The notes below the pieces were generated by a model. It saw nothing but the letters and a program-made list of their open reading frames with translations. It was not told the DNA's origin and ran no database searches. This document shows, piece by piece, positions 17,257-26,592 of a stretch of DNA of 64,000 nucleotides; positions within the stretch are counted from its first letter, which is position 1, and every line of letters begins with the position of its first letter. The position numbers and the translations under genes were made by a program. The stretch covers positions 1,054,001 to 1,118,000 of the forward strand of contig CBDBUY010000009.1 in assembly GCA_965212145.1 (NCBI GenBank). The letters run 5' to 3'. This DNA comes from JAAEPI01 sp965212145 (GTDB lineage Bacteria > Bacteroidota > Bacteroidia > Cytophagales > Cyclobacteriaceae).

Positions 17257-18990
17257 ATGAGATATTCTCAATTGCTTGCAGTCCTGCTTCTCGTTTCAAT
17301 TGCAAACTGCGTATCAGCCCAATCTCAAAAATCCCACTCAAAACAGCATTATACTTCTGAGAACGGGAAACTGTATTGGCCAGGATCAGAACCTGTTTAT
17401 CTTCATCTGTCCATTTCGCCTTCTGGAGAGGATAAAACCAGAATTAAGAGCAGAACGACCCCTGATCACGCCGATCCCATGTACCTGGACACAGAGGGGC
17501 TCAATTACATCCGATCAAAATGGGCTGTAGATAAGGATGGCAAGTATCTCAGGCCACAACAGGAAGTGTTGTTTGAGATAAACAAAGACTCCAGAAGTCC
17601 GAGTACGGAAATGTTTTTAACTGGAGCGGTCAGGTACCGGGGTGATAAAGTCTATTATGGTCCCGGTTTGCAACTGACCCTAGAGAGCGCTGATGCATTA
17701 TCAGGGGTACAGGAAATATTGATCTCAAAAAATGGAGGGGCTTATGCACCGTATGTGGCTCAGGCTGTTAATCAGGAGCAGGACTACACCTTTAAGTATT
17801 ATGCATTCGACAAGGTAGGCAATGTAGAAAATGAAAAGACAAGGAACTTTCAGGTGGATCTGACCAGTCCGATGACCAGACACCTGGTGCAAGGAGAAAA
17901 GTTAGGAGACATCCTCGCACCCACAGCTACTATCAAGCTCACTTCTACTGATCAACTTTCTGGTGTCAAAACGGTGAAATACAACTTTGATGAGGTAACC
18001 GAGTTAACATATGGGACCAATGTCATCTCCCTTAAAAGCATTAAAGAAGGAAATCATGTGTTTTACTACTACGCACAGGATCAGGTAGATAATAAGGAGG
18101 ATAGAAAAGAATATGCATTTTACCTGGACAGAACGGCACCTGATGTCACTGCTTCGGTAGTTGGAGATCAATATCAGAATAGGGGAAGGGTATTCGTCTC
18201 AAAGCGGTCGAGAGTGAAGCTGACGTCCAGCGACAACAAATCCGGTGTAAGTAAGGTCTGGTATACCATTGATGGAGGTGAAGAGATCGAATACGAAGAA
18301 CCGTTTGATCTTCCGGGTGATGGAAACACGGTGATTGGTTTCTATGGTGTGGACAAGGTGGGTAACACGTTTAAGTCCGTTTTTGATGAAAGTAAAAATG
18401 GCCGTCAAGCACTTGAAATTGACATGGAAGCGCCAGAAATATCTCATTCATTTGGTACCAATAAGTATATGTCCAGAGATACGACTTTCATTAGGGGTGA
18501 CACTGATGTCATTCTAAAAGGTGTAGACGATGATTCAGGAATGAAACAAATAGGATATAAAATCAACAATGGTGGTGGATTGGTGTATGATGAAGCCTTT
18601 ACCACCACTAGCGAAGGGATTTATACCATTGATTATTTTGGGACGGACAATGTTAATAACCGAAACAGCAAAAGCTTCTTTTACATCGTGGATAATGAAG
18701 GCCCTGAGACCGAGTACATCTTCAGTATGGATCCCATTGGAAAAATTGAACTTGATGAGTTGGGGGCTCCATTGGGGGTGTACTCTGCAGGAGTTAAAAT
18801 CTATCTAGCAGCTACGGATAAGCAGATCGACACGAAGAGTATATTTTATTCATTGAACGGTAAGACAGAAAGAAGCTATGGCATGCCAATCGCTGCGACG
18901 CAGAAAGGAATTAACACGTTGAAAGTTAGGGCGACAGATATGCTGGGAAATGAAACTGTAAGTGAAGAATTTGAATTCTTCATCAAGTAA
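17257..18990 (+). CDS. Exported OmpL47-type repeat protein
   Basis: 577 residues with a signal peptide (MRYSQLLAVLLLVSIANCVSA). From about residue 115 on, roughly five beta repeats of 85-100 residues recur, each with a D-SGV or DSGM core, a YxxxxxGxxxxY turn, a YYA-D-VGN or FYGVDKVGN end and a D-T-P or DRTAP linker (VDLTSPMTRH, LDRTAPDVTA, DMEAPEISHS). This is the OmpL47/Ig-like pattern seen in surface proteins. It has no T9SS tail or TM barrel, so it is probably periplasmic or surface attached. Its start is 47 bp from that of the divergent CHAT-TPR gene, so shared control is likely. Confidence 0.82.
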   Translation: MRYSQLLAVLLLVSIANCVSAQSQKSHSKQHYTSENGKLYWPGSEPVYLHLSISPSGEDKTRIKSRTTPDHADPMYLDTEGLNYIRSKWAVDKDGKYLRPQQEVLFEINKDSRSPSTEMFLTGAVRYRGDKVYYGPGLQLTLESADALSGVQEILISKNGGAYAPYVAQAVNQEQDYTFKYYAFDKVGNVENEKTRNFQVDLTSPMTRHLVQGEKLGDILAPTATIKLTSTDQLSGVKTVKYNFDEVTELTYGTNVISLKSIKEGNHVFYYYAQDQVDNKEDRKEYAFYLDRTAPDVTASVVGDQYQNRGRVFVSKRSRVKLTSSDNKSGVSKVWYTIDGGEEIEYEEPFDLPGDGNTVIGFYGVDKVGNTFKSVFDESKNGRQALEIDMEAPEISHSFGTNKYMSRDTTFIRGDTDVILKGVDDDSGMKQIGYKINNGGGLVYDEAFTTTSEGIYTIDYFGTDNVNNRNSKSFFYIVDNEGPETEYIFSMDPIGKIELDELGAPLGVYSAGVKIYLAATDKQIDTKSIFYSLNGKTERSYGMPIAATQKGINTLKVRATDMLGNETVSEEFEFFIK

Positions 18991-19385
18991 AGGCTTTTTG
19001 CTTTCTAAATAGCCTTGGGCAGGCAGAAGGGTTTTATCAGAACTCATTTGTTTTTCAGGACGAATATGAGACCATGATTGTCATCACACTACTCCTTGAG
19101 AATATCCTAGCCTCTGTTAGGTTTTCCACAGCCAAAAACTGGATGTTCGTTTTGGTTTTTCGGAAGTCGATACAGGATTTTATTTTCTCCTTGTAGAGGT
19201 ATTTTAATAAATACGGGTAAAGCGCTATTGGGACTCACTCTGTCAAAATCCACATTTTTAATCCATGATACGCTTTTGGTCAACGATGAATTAATGTCAC
19301 TCATCGATTATTGAGACCCAAATAAGCCTACATATTATCTATTCGCTAAGTCAGTCCACTAGGACCAAACACTGAAGCGACCTCT
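18991..19385. other. Intergenic region upstream of the ethylene-receptor-like kinase operon
   Basis: 395 bp without a credible gene. A 65-codon minus-strand frame (19107-19304) has no recognisable motif and could be a relic. The region presumably holds the promoter of the signalling operon; I see no strong inverted repeat. Confidence 0.4.
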
Positions 19386-21824
19386 ATGACCAATTTTCAG
19401 CAGATTAATCCCGAAAGATTCGGTTCAATCAAAACCTTCTTTTCAATAGCTTTTCTGTTTCTGATTAGTTTCGGTTCATTTTCAAGTGAAACGCTTGAGG
19501 AAAACAATCAAGTTTTTATTCCAGTAAGTTCAGACATCACAACCTGTCAGGTGCAAGTAGGAGCAGCGCCTGCTTCAATCACCTTTGGCGAGTATTTCAC
19601 GAACATGTTTGACAACTCCAGATGGCCTGCTAGATGGACATGCGGAGAATGGGCTGAAAATGAAGGATGGCTTTACATCGCTTCAGATCTGACCATCTTT
19701 TTTGCCTACTTGTCTATTCCATTCATGTTATTGTGGTACGTAAGAAAGGCCCGTCTTGGTAAACTGAGGTGGCTTGTTGCTTTGTTTGGTGCATTTATTC
19801 TGCTCTGTGGCTTCACGCATTTAGTGGATGTTATTCTTTTCTGGAATCCCATTTATCGATTCAGTGGTTTCGTAAAACTGATTACAGGCATAGTCTCGAT
19901 GGGAACGGCTGTCGTCTTGGGTTACGTAATGCCCATTGCCTTAAGATATAAAAGTCCTAAGGAAATGGACGAAGAGATAAATGAAAGGAAAAAACTGCAG
20001 GACATTTTCAATTTATTTCTAAAATACAGCCCAGGCGCTACAGCCATGTTTGACAGGGAAATGAATTACATAATGGTCAATGACAACTGGTATAAGGATT
20101 ATAATCTTGAAAATATTGATCTAGTGGGCAAGTGCCATTTTAGCATTTTTCCTGAAATATTGAATCTGACGGACAGACTTGAGGATTACCAAAGAGTGAT
20201 GAAAGGCGAAACTATCAGTAAAGCCAAGGAAACGATAGTGGTTAGTGGGAAAACCGAAATATATCGCTTGCAGCTACGTCCATGGTATAACGTCGATGGG
20301 TCTATAGGAGGACTTATTCAATTGACTGAAAAACTCACCGAAACCGAGAGGTTAAAAAATGAACTAATTCAAGCCGCTGAGCGTACCGCACATCATATGC
20401 GAACGATCGTGGAGCTTTCCAGCATTGCCAGAATCGGTACATGGGAGTATGATATCGAAAAAAGCACGTCATTGTGGAGCGACGTAATGTATAACATAAA
20501 CGAATTGGAGCAAGGAGCTCCTATTGATCCTATAGAAGCGATCGCTTACTTTAAACAGGACCATAAGCTCCTGGAAGACTTGCTTCTCAAAGCTAAAAAA
20601 CAAGGAAAGGCATTTGATATCGAAACGAAGCTTGAGACACGGAAAGGCAATGAGCTGTGGGTAAGGGTGGTGGCACAACCGGTATTTGATAAAAAAGGTA
20701 ACGTGATCATGCTCAAGGGCATTTGTCAGGACATTGATTCCAGCAAAAAGGGAGAAATATTATTGGCCGAAAGCAACAAGATTCTTGAAACAGAAGTAGC
20801 CAAAAGAACCAATGAACTGCGTTCGACCATTGATGACCTGAAGTCTACTCAGACCCAATTGGTAGAAAGTGAAAAACTAGCTTCCCTGGGTCAGCTCTCC
20901 GCTGGTGTCGCCCACGAAATCAACACACCACTAGGAGCCATTAATGCTTCCATTGGATCACTTCAAGACTCCTTTTGGAAATCACTGAATCTTTTCAAAG
21001 ACCTCAAGGCTCAACTAGGTCAGACCGAACTGGAGATGCTTTATCACATCATTGAAAATAATGCTAATCATAAAGACCGTCTATCTACTAGAGAGGAGCG
21101 AAGGCTAAAGAGGGAAATCATAAAAACACTTGAGGCTTGGGGGATAGAGAATAATTATCCTCTTGCCGACCGCTTAGTAGACATGGGAATACGAGAGGAT
21201 ATTCAATCGTTCAAGAATCTTATACTACACAGTCAAAGTGAACCCATATTAGCTCTGGCATATCATCTGATCAACGAATCTAACTCCGCTAAGAACATCG
21301 AGCTGGCTGTACAAAAGGCCAGCAAGACCGTCTATGCGCTCAAATCTTTTTCGCGCTTTGAAGATAGTGATGAGCTTGAGGTTATAGATCTACGGGAGAA
21401 TATAGATACCGTACTCACGCTGTACAACAATCAGCTAAAGCAAGGGATAACGGTCACGAAGAAATATCCGGACGATGTGTTCGAACTAGAATGTCATCCT
21501 GATAAGTTGATTCAGGTGTGGACTAATCTGGTCCATAATGCCATGCATTCAATGGACTACCAAGGTGAACTTACCATTCTATTAAAGAATGAAGACGAGT
21601 CGATCCTGGTAGCTATTAAGGATACTGGATCGGGCATTCCACCAGAAGTACAACCCAAAATATTTGACGCTTTTTTTACGACCAAACCAACCGGCGAAGG
21701 AAGCGGCCTGGGATTGGACATAGTTAAGAAAATAATTGAAGAACATGATGGCGAAATCTGGTTTGATACCAGTGAAAATGGTACGGTGTTCTTTGTCAGA
21801 TTGGCTAAAAAACAAAAAATATGA
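19386..21824 (+). CDS. Sensor histidine kinase with ethylene-receptor (ETR1)-like membrane domain
   Basis: 812 residues. After a signal-like segment and a 70-residue exported stretch, three TM helices (about 100-185) match the ETR1 ethylene-binding domain: Asp101, Tyr108 and Pro112 in DLTIFFAYLSIP, then Ile138, Cys141 and His145 in GAFILLCGFTHLV. Spacings equal those of ETR1 Asp25, Tyr32, Pro36, Ile62, Cys65 and His69; Cys and His coordinate copper there. Two PAS-like domains (about 205-320 and 345-450), a coiled coil, HisKA (His510 in AGVAHEINTP) with a long helical insertion and HATPase_c (DTGSGIPP, GLGL) follow. No receiver is fused. First gene of a six-gene operon; the next gene overlaps by ATGA. 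Confidence 0.92.
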   Translation: MTNFQQINPERFGSIKTFFSIAFLFLISFGSFSSETLEENNQVFIPVSSDITTCQVQVGAAPASITFGEYFTNMFDNSRWPARWTCGEWAENEGWLYIASDLTIFFAYLSIPFMLLWYVRKARLGKLRWLVALFGAFILLCGFTHLVDVILFWNPIYRFSGFVKLITGIVSMGTAVVLGYVMPIALRYKSPKEMDEEINERKKLQDIFNLFLKYSPGATAMFDREMNYIMVNDNWYKDYNLENIDLVGKCHFSIFPEILNLTDRLEDYQRVMKGETISKAKETIVVSGKTEIYRLQLRPWYNVDGSIGGLIQLTEKLTETERLKNELIQAAERTAHHMRTIVELSSIARIGTWEYDIEKSTSLWSDVMYNINELEQGAPIDPIEAIAYFKQDHKLLEDLLLKAKKQGKAFDIETKLETRKGNELWVRVVAQPVFDKKGNVIMLKGICQDIDSSKKGEILLAESNKILETEVAKRTNELRSTIDDLKSTQTQLVESEKLASLGQLSAGVAHEINTPLGAINASIGSLQDSFWKSLNLFKDLKAQLGQTELEMLYHIIENNANHKDRLSTREERRLKREIIKTLEAWGIENNYPLADRLVDMGIREDIQSFKNLILHSQSEPILALAYHLINESNSAKNIELAVQKASKTVYALKSFSRFEDSDELEVIDLRENIDTVLTLYNNQLKQGITVTKKYPDDVFELECHPDKLIQVWTNLVHNAMHSMDYQGELTILLKNEDESILVAIKDTGSGIPPEVQPKIFDAFFTTKPTGEGSGLGLDIVKKIIEEHDGEIWFDTSENGTVFFVRLAKKQKI

Positions 21825-22228
21825 ATAGTCAACAAAATCAGGCGATTCTCTGTATTGATGATGAGAAAATAATATTGGATAGCCTTAAATCTCAACTCAA
21901 AGAAGAGTTTGCTCCTGACTTTGAAATAGAAGTCGCAGAAAGCGCTCAAGAGGGATATGAAGTAATTGATGAACTTGTAGAAGATGGCATAAGTCTATTG
22001 CTCATTGTATCTGACTGGCTTATGCCCAATGTGAAGGGTGACGAGTTTTTAGCCAAAGTTCATGATAAGCATCCGGGAATCGTGAAAATTTTGCTCACTG
22101 GACAAGCAGATCATGAGGCCATCAAAAGAGCATATCAAACCGCCAACTTATATGATGTTGTACATAAGCCTTGGGACAAAAGCCAACTTGTCGAAACAAT
22201 TAGAAAAGGCCTTGAAAATCTGAACTGA
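21821..22228 (+). CDS. Single-domain response regulator (receiver 1)
   Basis: A 135-residue lone receiver: acidic pair Asp13/Asp14 (CIDDEKI), phosphoacceptor Asp65 in VSDWLMP, Thr in LLTGQAD and Lys in VVHKPWD. There is no output domain, so it acts through protein contacts or as a phosphate relay. Its ATG overlaps the kinase stop, so it is probably the immediate partner. The sequence DEFLAKVHDKHPGI-KILLTGQAD is shared with the receiver of the cyclase two genes on, pointing to duplication. Confidence 0.93.
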   Translation: MNSQQNQAILCIDDEKIILDSLKSQLKEEFAPDFEIEVAESAQEGYEVIDELVEDGISLLLIVSDWLMPNVKGDEFLAKVHDKHPGIVKILLTGQADHEAIKRAYQTANLYDVVHKPWDKSQLVETIRKGLENLN

Positions 22229-22237
22229 TTAGAAATT

Positions 22238-22720
22238 ATGGAAGTAAACAATCAAGCTATGAACATGACAAATCCAGGTATAGAAGAATCCCCTGAGACA
22301 CTGACTGAAGATGATGCGCCAATCATCCTATGTGTGGATGATGATAACCTCATTTTATTTTGCCTCAAGATGCAGATTAAGAATTTCTTTCATGGGGATT
22401 GTCGAATAGAATTGGCGGAGAGCGGACTAGAGGCCCTGGAAATAATAGAAAACATGTTGGAAGATGATCAGAGGACCCCTGATCTAATCATTTCAGATCA
22501 AATCATGCCGGGAATGAAAGGACATGAACTTCTCGAAAATATCCATTTACGATTTCCGGGGATTACTAAGGTGATGCTAACGGGAATGGCCATGCATGAT
22601 GACATTCAGAAAGCGATGGAAGGTGCAAATCTCTTTAGAGTAATTAAGAAACCCTGGCCCATGGAGGTACTCATGGAGACTCTGCAAGAAGGACTGGGCC
22701 AGTCTCAACGTCAAAATTAA
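22238..22720 (+). CDS. Single-domain response regulator (receiver 2)
   Basis: 160 residues: a 27-residue acidic N-terminal extension, then a receiver with LCVDDDN (acidic pocket), phosphoacceptor Asp87 in SDQIMPGMKG, Thr in MLTGMAM and Lys in VIKKPWP. It resembles the receiver of the next gene (SDQIMPGMKG, IELAESG-EALEIIE are shared), so the two arose by duplication. The QAD that follows the Thr in its sisters is MAM here, which may change partner choice. Spacing to neighbours is 9 and 10 bp. Confidence 0.92.
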   Translation: MEVNNQAMNMTNPGIEESPETLTEDDAPIILCVDDDNLILFCLKMQIKNFFHGDCRIELAESGLEALEIIENMLEDDQRTPDLIISDQIMPGMKGHELLENIHLRFPGITKVMLTGMAMHDDIQKAMEGANLFRVIKKPWPMEVLMETLQEGLGQSQRQN

Positions 22721-22730
22721 ATCATGGAAT

Positions 22731-23939
22731 ATGGACTCATTCGCAATCAGTAAAGACCACTCAATGAATTACACGATGGAAACTAAAGTTCAGAACCATC
22801 TGGAAGTGCCGGTGATTTTATGTGTAGATGATGAAAAAATGATTCTTGACAGCCTGAAAATACAGCTCAAGAATTATTTCAATGATGAATGCCAAATAGA
22901 GCTCGCAGAAAGCGGTGAAGAAGCCTTAGAGATAATTGAAGATTTGGTCGAAAGTGGCGAGGGATTTCCACAGGTGGTCATCTCAGACCAGATCATGCCC
23001 GGCATGAAGGGTGATGAATTTCTGGAAAAAGTCAATGACATGAGCAAAGATTGCCTGAAGATATTACTTACTGGGCAAGCGGATAAAGAGCACATTATCA
23101 GCGCAATAAATAAAGCCAGGCTTTATAGATACATCGCCAAGCCATGGGATCAGATGGACCTTAATCTCACGGTAAAGGAAGCCCTGATCAGCTACATGAA
23201 GAACAAAGAAGTAGAGCATCAGCGAGATCAGCTGTTGCTGTTGAATCAGAGTCTGGAATCCAAGGTGGAGGAGCGCACGAAGGAACTAGAAATGGAAAAA
23301 GATAAGTCTGATAAACTGCTTCACAACATCTTGCCTGAAGAAGTGGTCGAAGAGTTAAAGCAAAAAGACGAAGTAGAGCCCAAACACTATGATTTAGCCA
23401 CGATCGTATTTATTGATGTTGTTGGATTTACGATTCATAGCACCAATCTTTCACCCAATGAGATGGTTGATGAGCTTAACGTCATCTTTCAATTAATCGA
23501 TAAAATCGTTGACAAACATAATCTGGAGAAGATAAAAACGATTGGCGATGGATACATGTTCGCTGGAGGTATCCCAATACCAGATGAAGACAACCCAATA
23601 AAAGTAGTCAATGCATGTATTGAAATCAGAAATGAGATTAACAAGCTGAAAGAAGAATATAAAAATGTAGGCGCTGCACCCTGGGAGGTGAGGATCGGCG
23701 TGAATAGTGGAGAGCTTGTGGCAGGCGTTATTGGTAGACAAAAGTTTGCCTATGATGTATGGGGACATACAGTGAATGTGGCCGCCAGAGTAGAATTGAA
23801 AGGTCAACCTGGAAAAATCAACATTTCAGAAGCTACTTACCAACTAGTTCAAGACAAATTCAAGTGTACGCCAAGAGGGAAGATTTCAGTCAAAAACATG
23901 GGCGAGATGAAAATGTATTTTGTTGACCATAAGATTTAG
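22731..23939 (+). CDS. Receiver-class III adenylate cyclase fusion
   Basis: 402 residues: receiver (about 26-145; Asp33/Asp34, Asp86, Lys138 in AKPWD), a coiled coil (160-195), the HNILPEEVVEELK linker typical before class III cyclases, and a catalytic domain (222-402). Metal ligands are Asp229 (FIDVVGFT) and Asp273 (IGDGYM). Purine-selecting residues Lys269 and Asp342 (YDVWGHT) favour ATP, and Asn349/Arg353 complete the transition-state site, so cAMP is the expected product. Phosphorylation by the upstream kinase would link the ETR1-like sensor to cAMP. An upstream ATG at 22725 opens a short different frame, so the start at 22731 is kept. Confidence 0.92.
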   Translation: MDSFAISKDHSMNYTMETKVQNHLEVPVILCVDDEKMILDSLKIQLKNYFNDECQIELAESGEEALEIIEDLVESGEGFPQVVISDQIMPGMKGDEFLEKVNDMSKDCLKILLTGQADKEHIISAINKARLYRYIAKPWDQMDLNLTVKEALISYMKNKEVEHQRDQLLLLNQSLESKVEERTKELEMEKDKSDKLLHNILPEEVVEELKQKDEVEPKHYDLATIVFIDVVGFTIHSTNLSPNEMVDELNVIFQLIDKIVDKHNLEKIKTIGDGYMFAGGIPIPDEDNPIKVVNACIEIRNEINKLKEEYKNVGAAPWEVRIGVNSGELVAGVIGRQKFAYDVWGHTVNVAARVELKGQPGKINISEATYQLVQDKFKCTPRGKISVKNMGEMKMYFVDHKI

Positions 23940-23942
23940 GTT

Positions 23943-25577
23943 TTGAAAGAAATATTAACATCCGAAACGATTCGGAAATTCTTTGTGGTATTCCTGGTCA
24001 CGCTCGCAGGACTAGGTCTTATGGCGTTTATCATTAGCCTGATAGAAACTGATCTTTCAGATGTCTTTCATCGGCACATTGATTCCACGTCCTTCTTCAT
24101 TGAATTTGCTCCGGAGATATGGCTAACACTGATGAGTATTGTTCTTGGCACACTTATCATTGTTATATCCATTGCGTCCCAGAGCAATCCTAAACTTATT
24201 GATTACTACATAGGTGATTACCCTAGTTTGTTTTACACCTGTGGAATTACGCTTTGTGGTGTTCAGAACGTCTACTTGCAGCTAAATCTATCCATTGATT
24301 CTATTTTTTGGATCAATATGATTTTCATTAATGCTTATGTGCTTCTTCCAATCACCATAATCAACGCAATACCCTACGCATTTTACATCCTCAGTTATAC
24401 CAAAACATCAAGCCTGATAAACACCATATTCCAGCGAAACCTGTCGACGTTGGTAACCCTTGAAAAAGGCAAGAAGTCTAAAAATACGGAGGCCATACAG
24501 CTCAGATTACTGGATACCATAAACCAGTTGGATGACCAATTGGGATTCGTGAAATTCAAGGAACCAAAAAGCAAAATCATAGAAGCTCTAGGCATACTGA
24601 TCAAACATCATCTTCAGCATAAAAACAAAACTCACGATTCCATATTTAAAGTAACCAAAACAGTCCAGAATGATATTTCATTTAGGACATTGGCTGATAA
24701 ATTTGAAGAAATAGAGCATCATGAGACGTTCTATGAACATAAAATTCTTCGGATTTATTCAGGAATTTACAATCAGCTCATAGACCAAGGACATCACGAT
24801 TTGGCCTCCCAATGTGCCCATGAGCTGACAAAAATAGGTATAGTGGCGGCCAGAACTAAGAACCAGATCGTTCTTGAGCTTGTCATCATGCAATTCAATA
24901 CTTTCTTGAGATTTGGTATCAAACATGCCAATCAAACGAAGGACATAAGAAACGTCTACAATTGTGTTTTTCACTATACGCAGCTGATTCTATACTTTGT
25001 CAAGAATAACAATCATCAATTGGCGGTCAAGTCCTGTGAATACCTCACATATTATGGCAAGGAGGTCTATAAGTTGAGCTTTACCGAGAGTTATTTCATT
25101 TTCTTGATCGACTGTTTTGCCAGTGAAGTGCAAAGAATTCTGATAGAAGCGCATCATGCGGAAATGGACAAAGACCTTCAAATGAAAATCCTCAAGATCT
25201 ACGCGAACCTTGAACCAGACATAGAGGATAAAGCGCAGTTAAAACGAATCCGAGGAAACACCGCCAGGAGCATTAAAATTGCTTTGATTCTATTTTACCT
25301 CCATCACGATGAGCGGTCATTTGCTAACCAACTGGTAGATGATATTATTTATGATTTAAGGTATTTCAAAACATCTGAAGTCTCGAAATTGATTAAAAAG
25401 GACTGCAAATTCCTCCTGTCCAATGAATCGGTATTTTGGGAATACACAGACCGTGGAGATAAAAACATTTACTTTACACCACATAAAAGGCACATTAGTA
25501 CGTTTTGGAGCATGTTTAGGAAAATGTACCATCAGACCAAATTGGAAGGTGTTTACAAATCTAATATAGCGGCGTAG
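23943..25577 (+). CDS. Membrane protein of unknown function in the sensor-cyclase operon
   Basis: 544 residues, apparently from a TTG start at 23943, three bases after the cyclase stop. Four hydrophobic segments lie at about 13-34, 56-77, 91-112 and 120-148 with a layout like DUF2254-type proteins; the rest (150-544) is a soluble, helical, His- and Lys-rich region without recognisable catalytic motif. I cannot name the family. Its place between a cAMP-producing enzyme and a hydrolase in one operon makes it a candidate effector or transducer, which is inference. An internal ATG start is possible but would lose the first TM helix. Confidence 0.8.
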   Translation: MKEILTSETIRKFFVVFLVTLAGLGLMAFIISLIETDLSDVFHRHIDSTSFFIEFAPEIWLTLMSIVLGTLIIVISIASQSNPKLIDYYIGDYPSLFYTCGITLCGVQNVYLQLNLSIDSIFWINMIFINAYVLLPITIINAIPYAFYILSYTKTSSLINTIFQRNLSTLVTLEKGKKSKNTEAIQLRLLDTINQLDDQLGFVKFKEPKSKIIEALGILIKHHLQHKNKTHDSIFKVTKTVQNDISFRTLADKFEEIEHHETFYEHKILRIYSGIYNQLIDQGHHDLASQCAHELTKIGIVAARTKNQIVLELVIMQFNTFLRFGIKHANQTKDIRNVYNCVFHYTQLILYFVKNNNHQLAVKSCEYLTYYGKEVYKLSFTESYFIFLIDCFASEVQRILIEAHHAEMDKDLQMKILKIYANLEPDIEDKAQLKRIRGNTARSIKIALILFYLHHDERSFANQLVDDIIYDLRYFKTSEVSKLIKKDCKFLLSNESVFWEYTDRGDKNIYFTPHKRHISTFWSMFRKMYHQTKLEGVYKSNIAA

Positions 25578-25580
25578 CAG

Positions 25581-26405
25581 ATGATTAAGGTTAAATTCTA
25601 CGGGGTAAGAGGGTCCTTCCCACTGTGCACCTCAGACTTTTATAAGTATGGAGGGAATACCACCTGTATCAAAGTGGAGCTTGACGATGAGGTTTTTATC
25701 ATCGATGCGGGCACGGGTATTCGAAACCTTGGAAAGGATATATTGAACGATCCGTCCTCTCCATCGGAGATCAAAATCTTGTTTTCACATCTCCATCATG
25801 ACCACATTCAGGGGCTTCCTTACTTTGAACCGTCCTATAGAGATGAATATTCGGTAAAGCTGATGAGCGGGAACAATACCCGTGATGAACTCAAAGAGGC
25901 AATGGAAACCACGACTTCTCCATTACTTTTTCCAATTCCATTTTCTAAGTTCAAAGCTGACATGAGGTTCAATGAACTGGATCATCCGGGGATTTCGATT
26001 ATCGCCTTAAATCACCCTGGTGGATGTGCGGGGTATAAATTTTCCAGCGGCGAAGAGTCAGTTGTACTAATGATAGATCATGAAGCCGGAGATCACGTCG
26101 AAGATAAATATATCGATTTCTGTAAGGGTGTAGATTTGCTCGTGCATGACGGTCAGTTTACTTCGGATGAATATGAGAAACACGAAGGCTGGGGGCATAG
26201 CAACATTGATCGGGCTTTGGAACTTGCTGAGAAAGCAGGGGTGAAGAACTTAATGCTGGCACATCATGACCCCAATCACAACGATGAGTTTCTTGATCAA
26301 ATGGAACGTTATTGTCAATCAATATTTCGTGAAGCGAGCCTTGCAAGAGAGGGTCAGGAAGTTAGGGTAAGTTCTCCAATAAGTAAGATGACAGAAGTTA
26401 GATAG
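25581..26405 (+). CDS. Metallo-beta-lactamase-fold hydrolase (possible cyclic-nucleotide phosphodiesterase)
   Basis: 274 residues beginning KVKFYGVRGSFP and YGGNTTCIKVE, with the metal motif HLHHDH (His70, His72, Asp74, His75), then LNHPGG, MIDHEAGDH, LVHDGQFT and GHSNIDRALELAEKAGVKNLMLAHHDP. The GVRGS / GGNT-C / HDGQ-T arrangement is that of the lactamase_B_2 group near PhnP and RNase Z; some relatives are annotated as cyclic-nucleotide phosphodiesterases. Placed last in an operon with an adenylate cyclase, cAMP breakdown is an attractive but unproven role. It starts 3 bp after the preceding stop. Confidence 0.85.
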   Translation: MIKVKFYGVRGSFPLCTSDFYKYGGNTTCIKVELDDEVFIIDAGTGIRNLGKDILNDPSSPSEIKILFSHLHHDHIQGLPYFEPSYRDEYSVKLMSGNNTRDELKEAMETTTSPLLFPIPFSKFKADMRFNELDHPGISIIALNHPGGCAGYKFSSGEESVVLMIDHEAGDHVEDKYIDFCKGVDLLVHDGQFTSDEYEKHEGWGHSNIDRALELAEKAGVKNLMLAHHDPNHNDEFLDQMERYCQSIFREASLAREGQEVRVSSPISKMTEVR

Positions 26406-26592
26406 TGTTCGATAAATAGGCTGCCGCAAATTGAGGCAGGTCATCGTGTCTAACCTCCGAGCATGTAGCCACTTAGCACACGTCCTTTAAAGTCCCACAC
26501 ACTTATATTCGCCGTTTAATATCATTGGGTTCTGCAAGATTGAGCTACCCTTAGTTGGCAAAGTCAGCCACATTATAAACCATTATTCTCTA

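Noticed and set aside
19107..19304. 65-codon minus-strand frame upstream of the ETR1-like kinase
   Set aside because: No recognisable motif or neighbour support; at best a gene relic.
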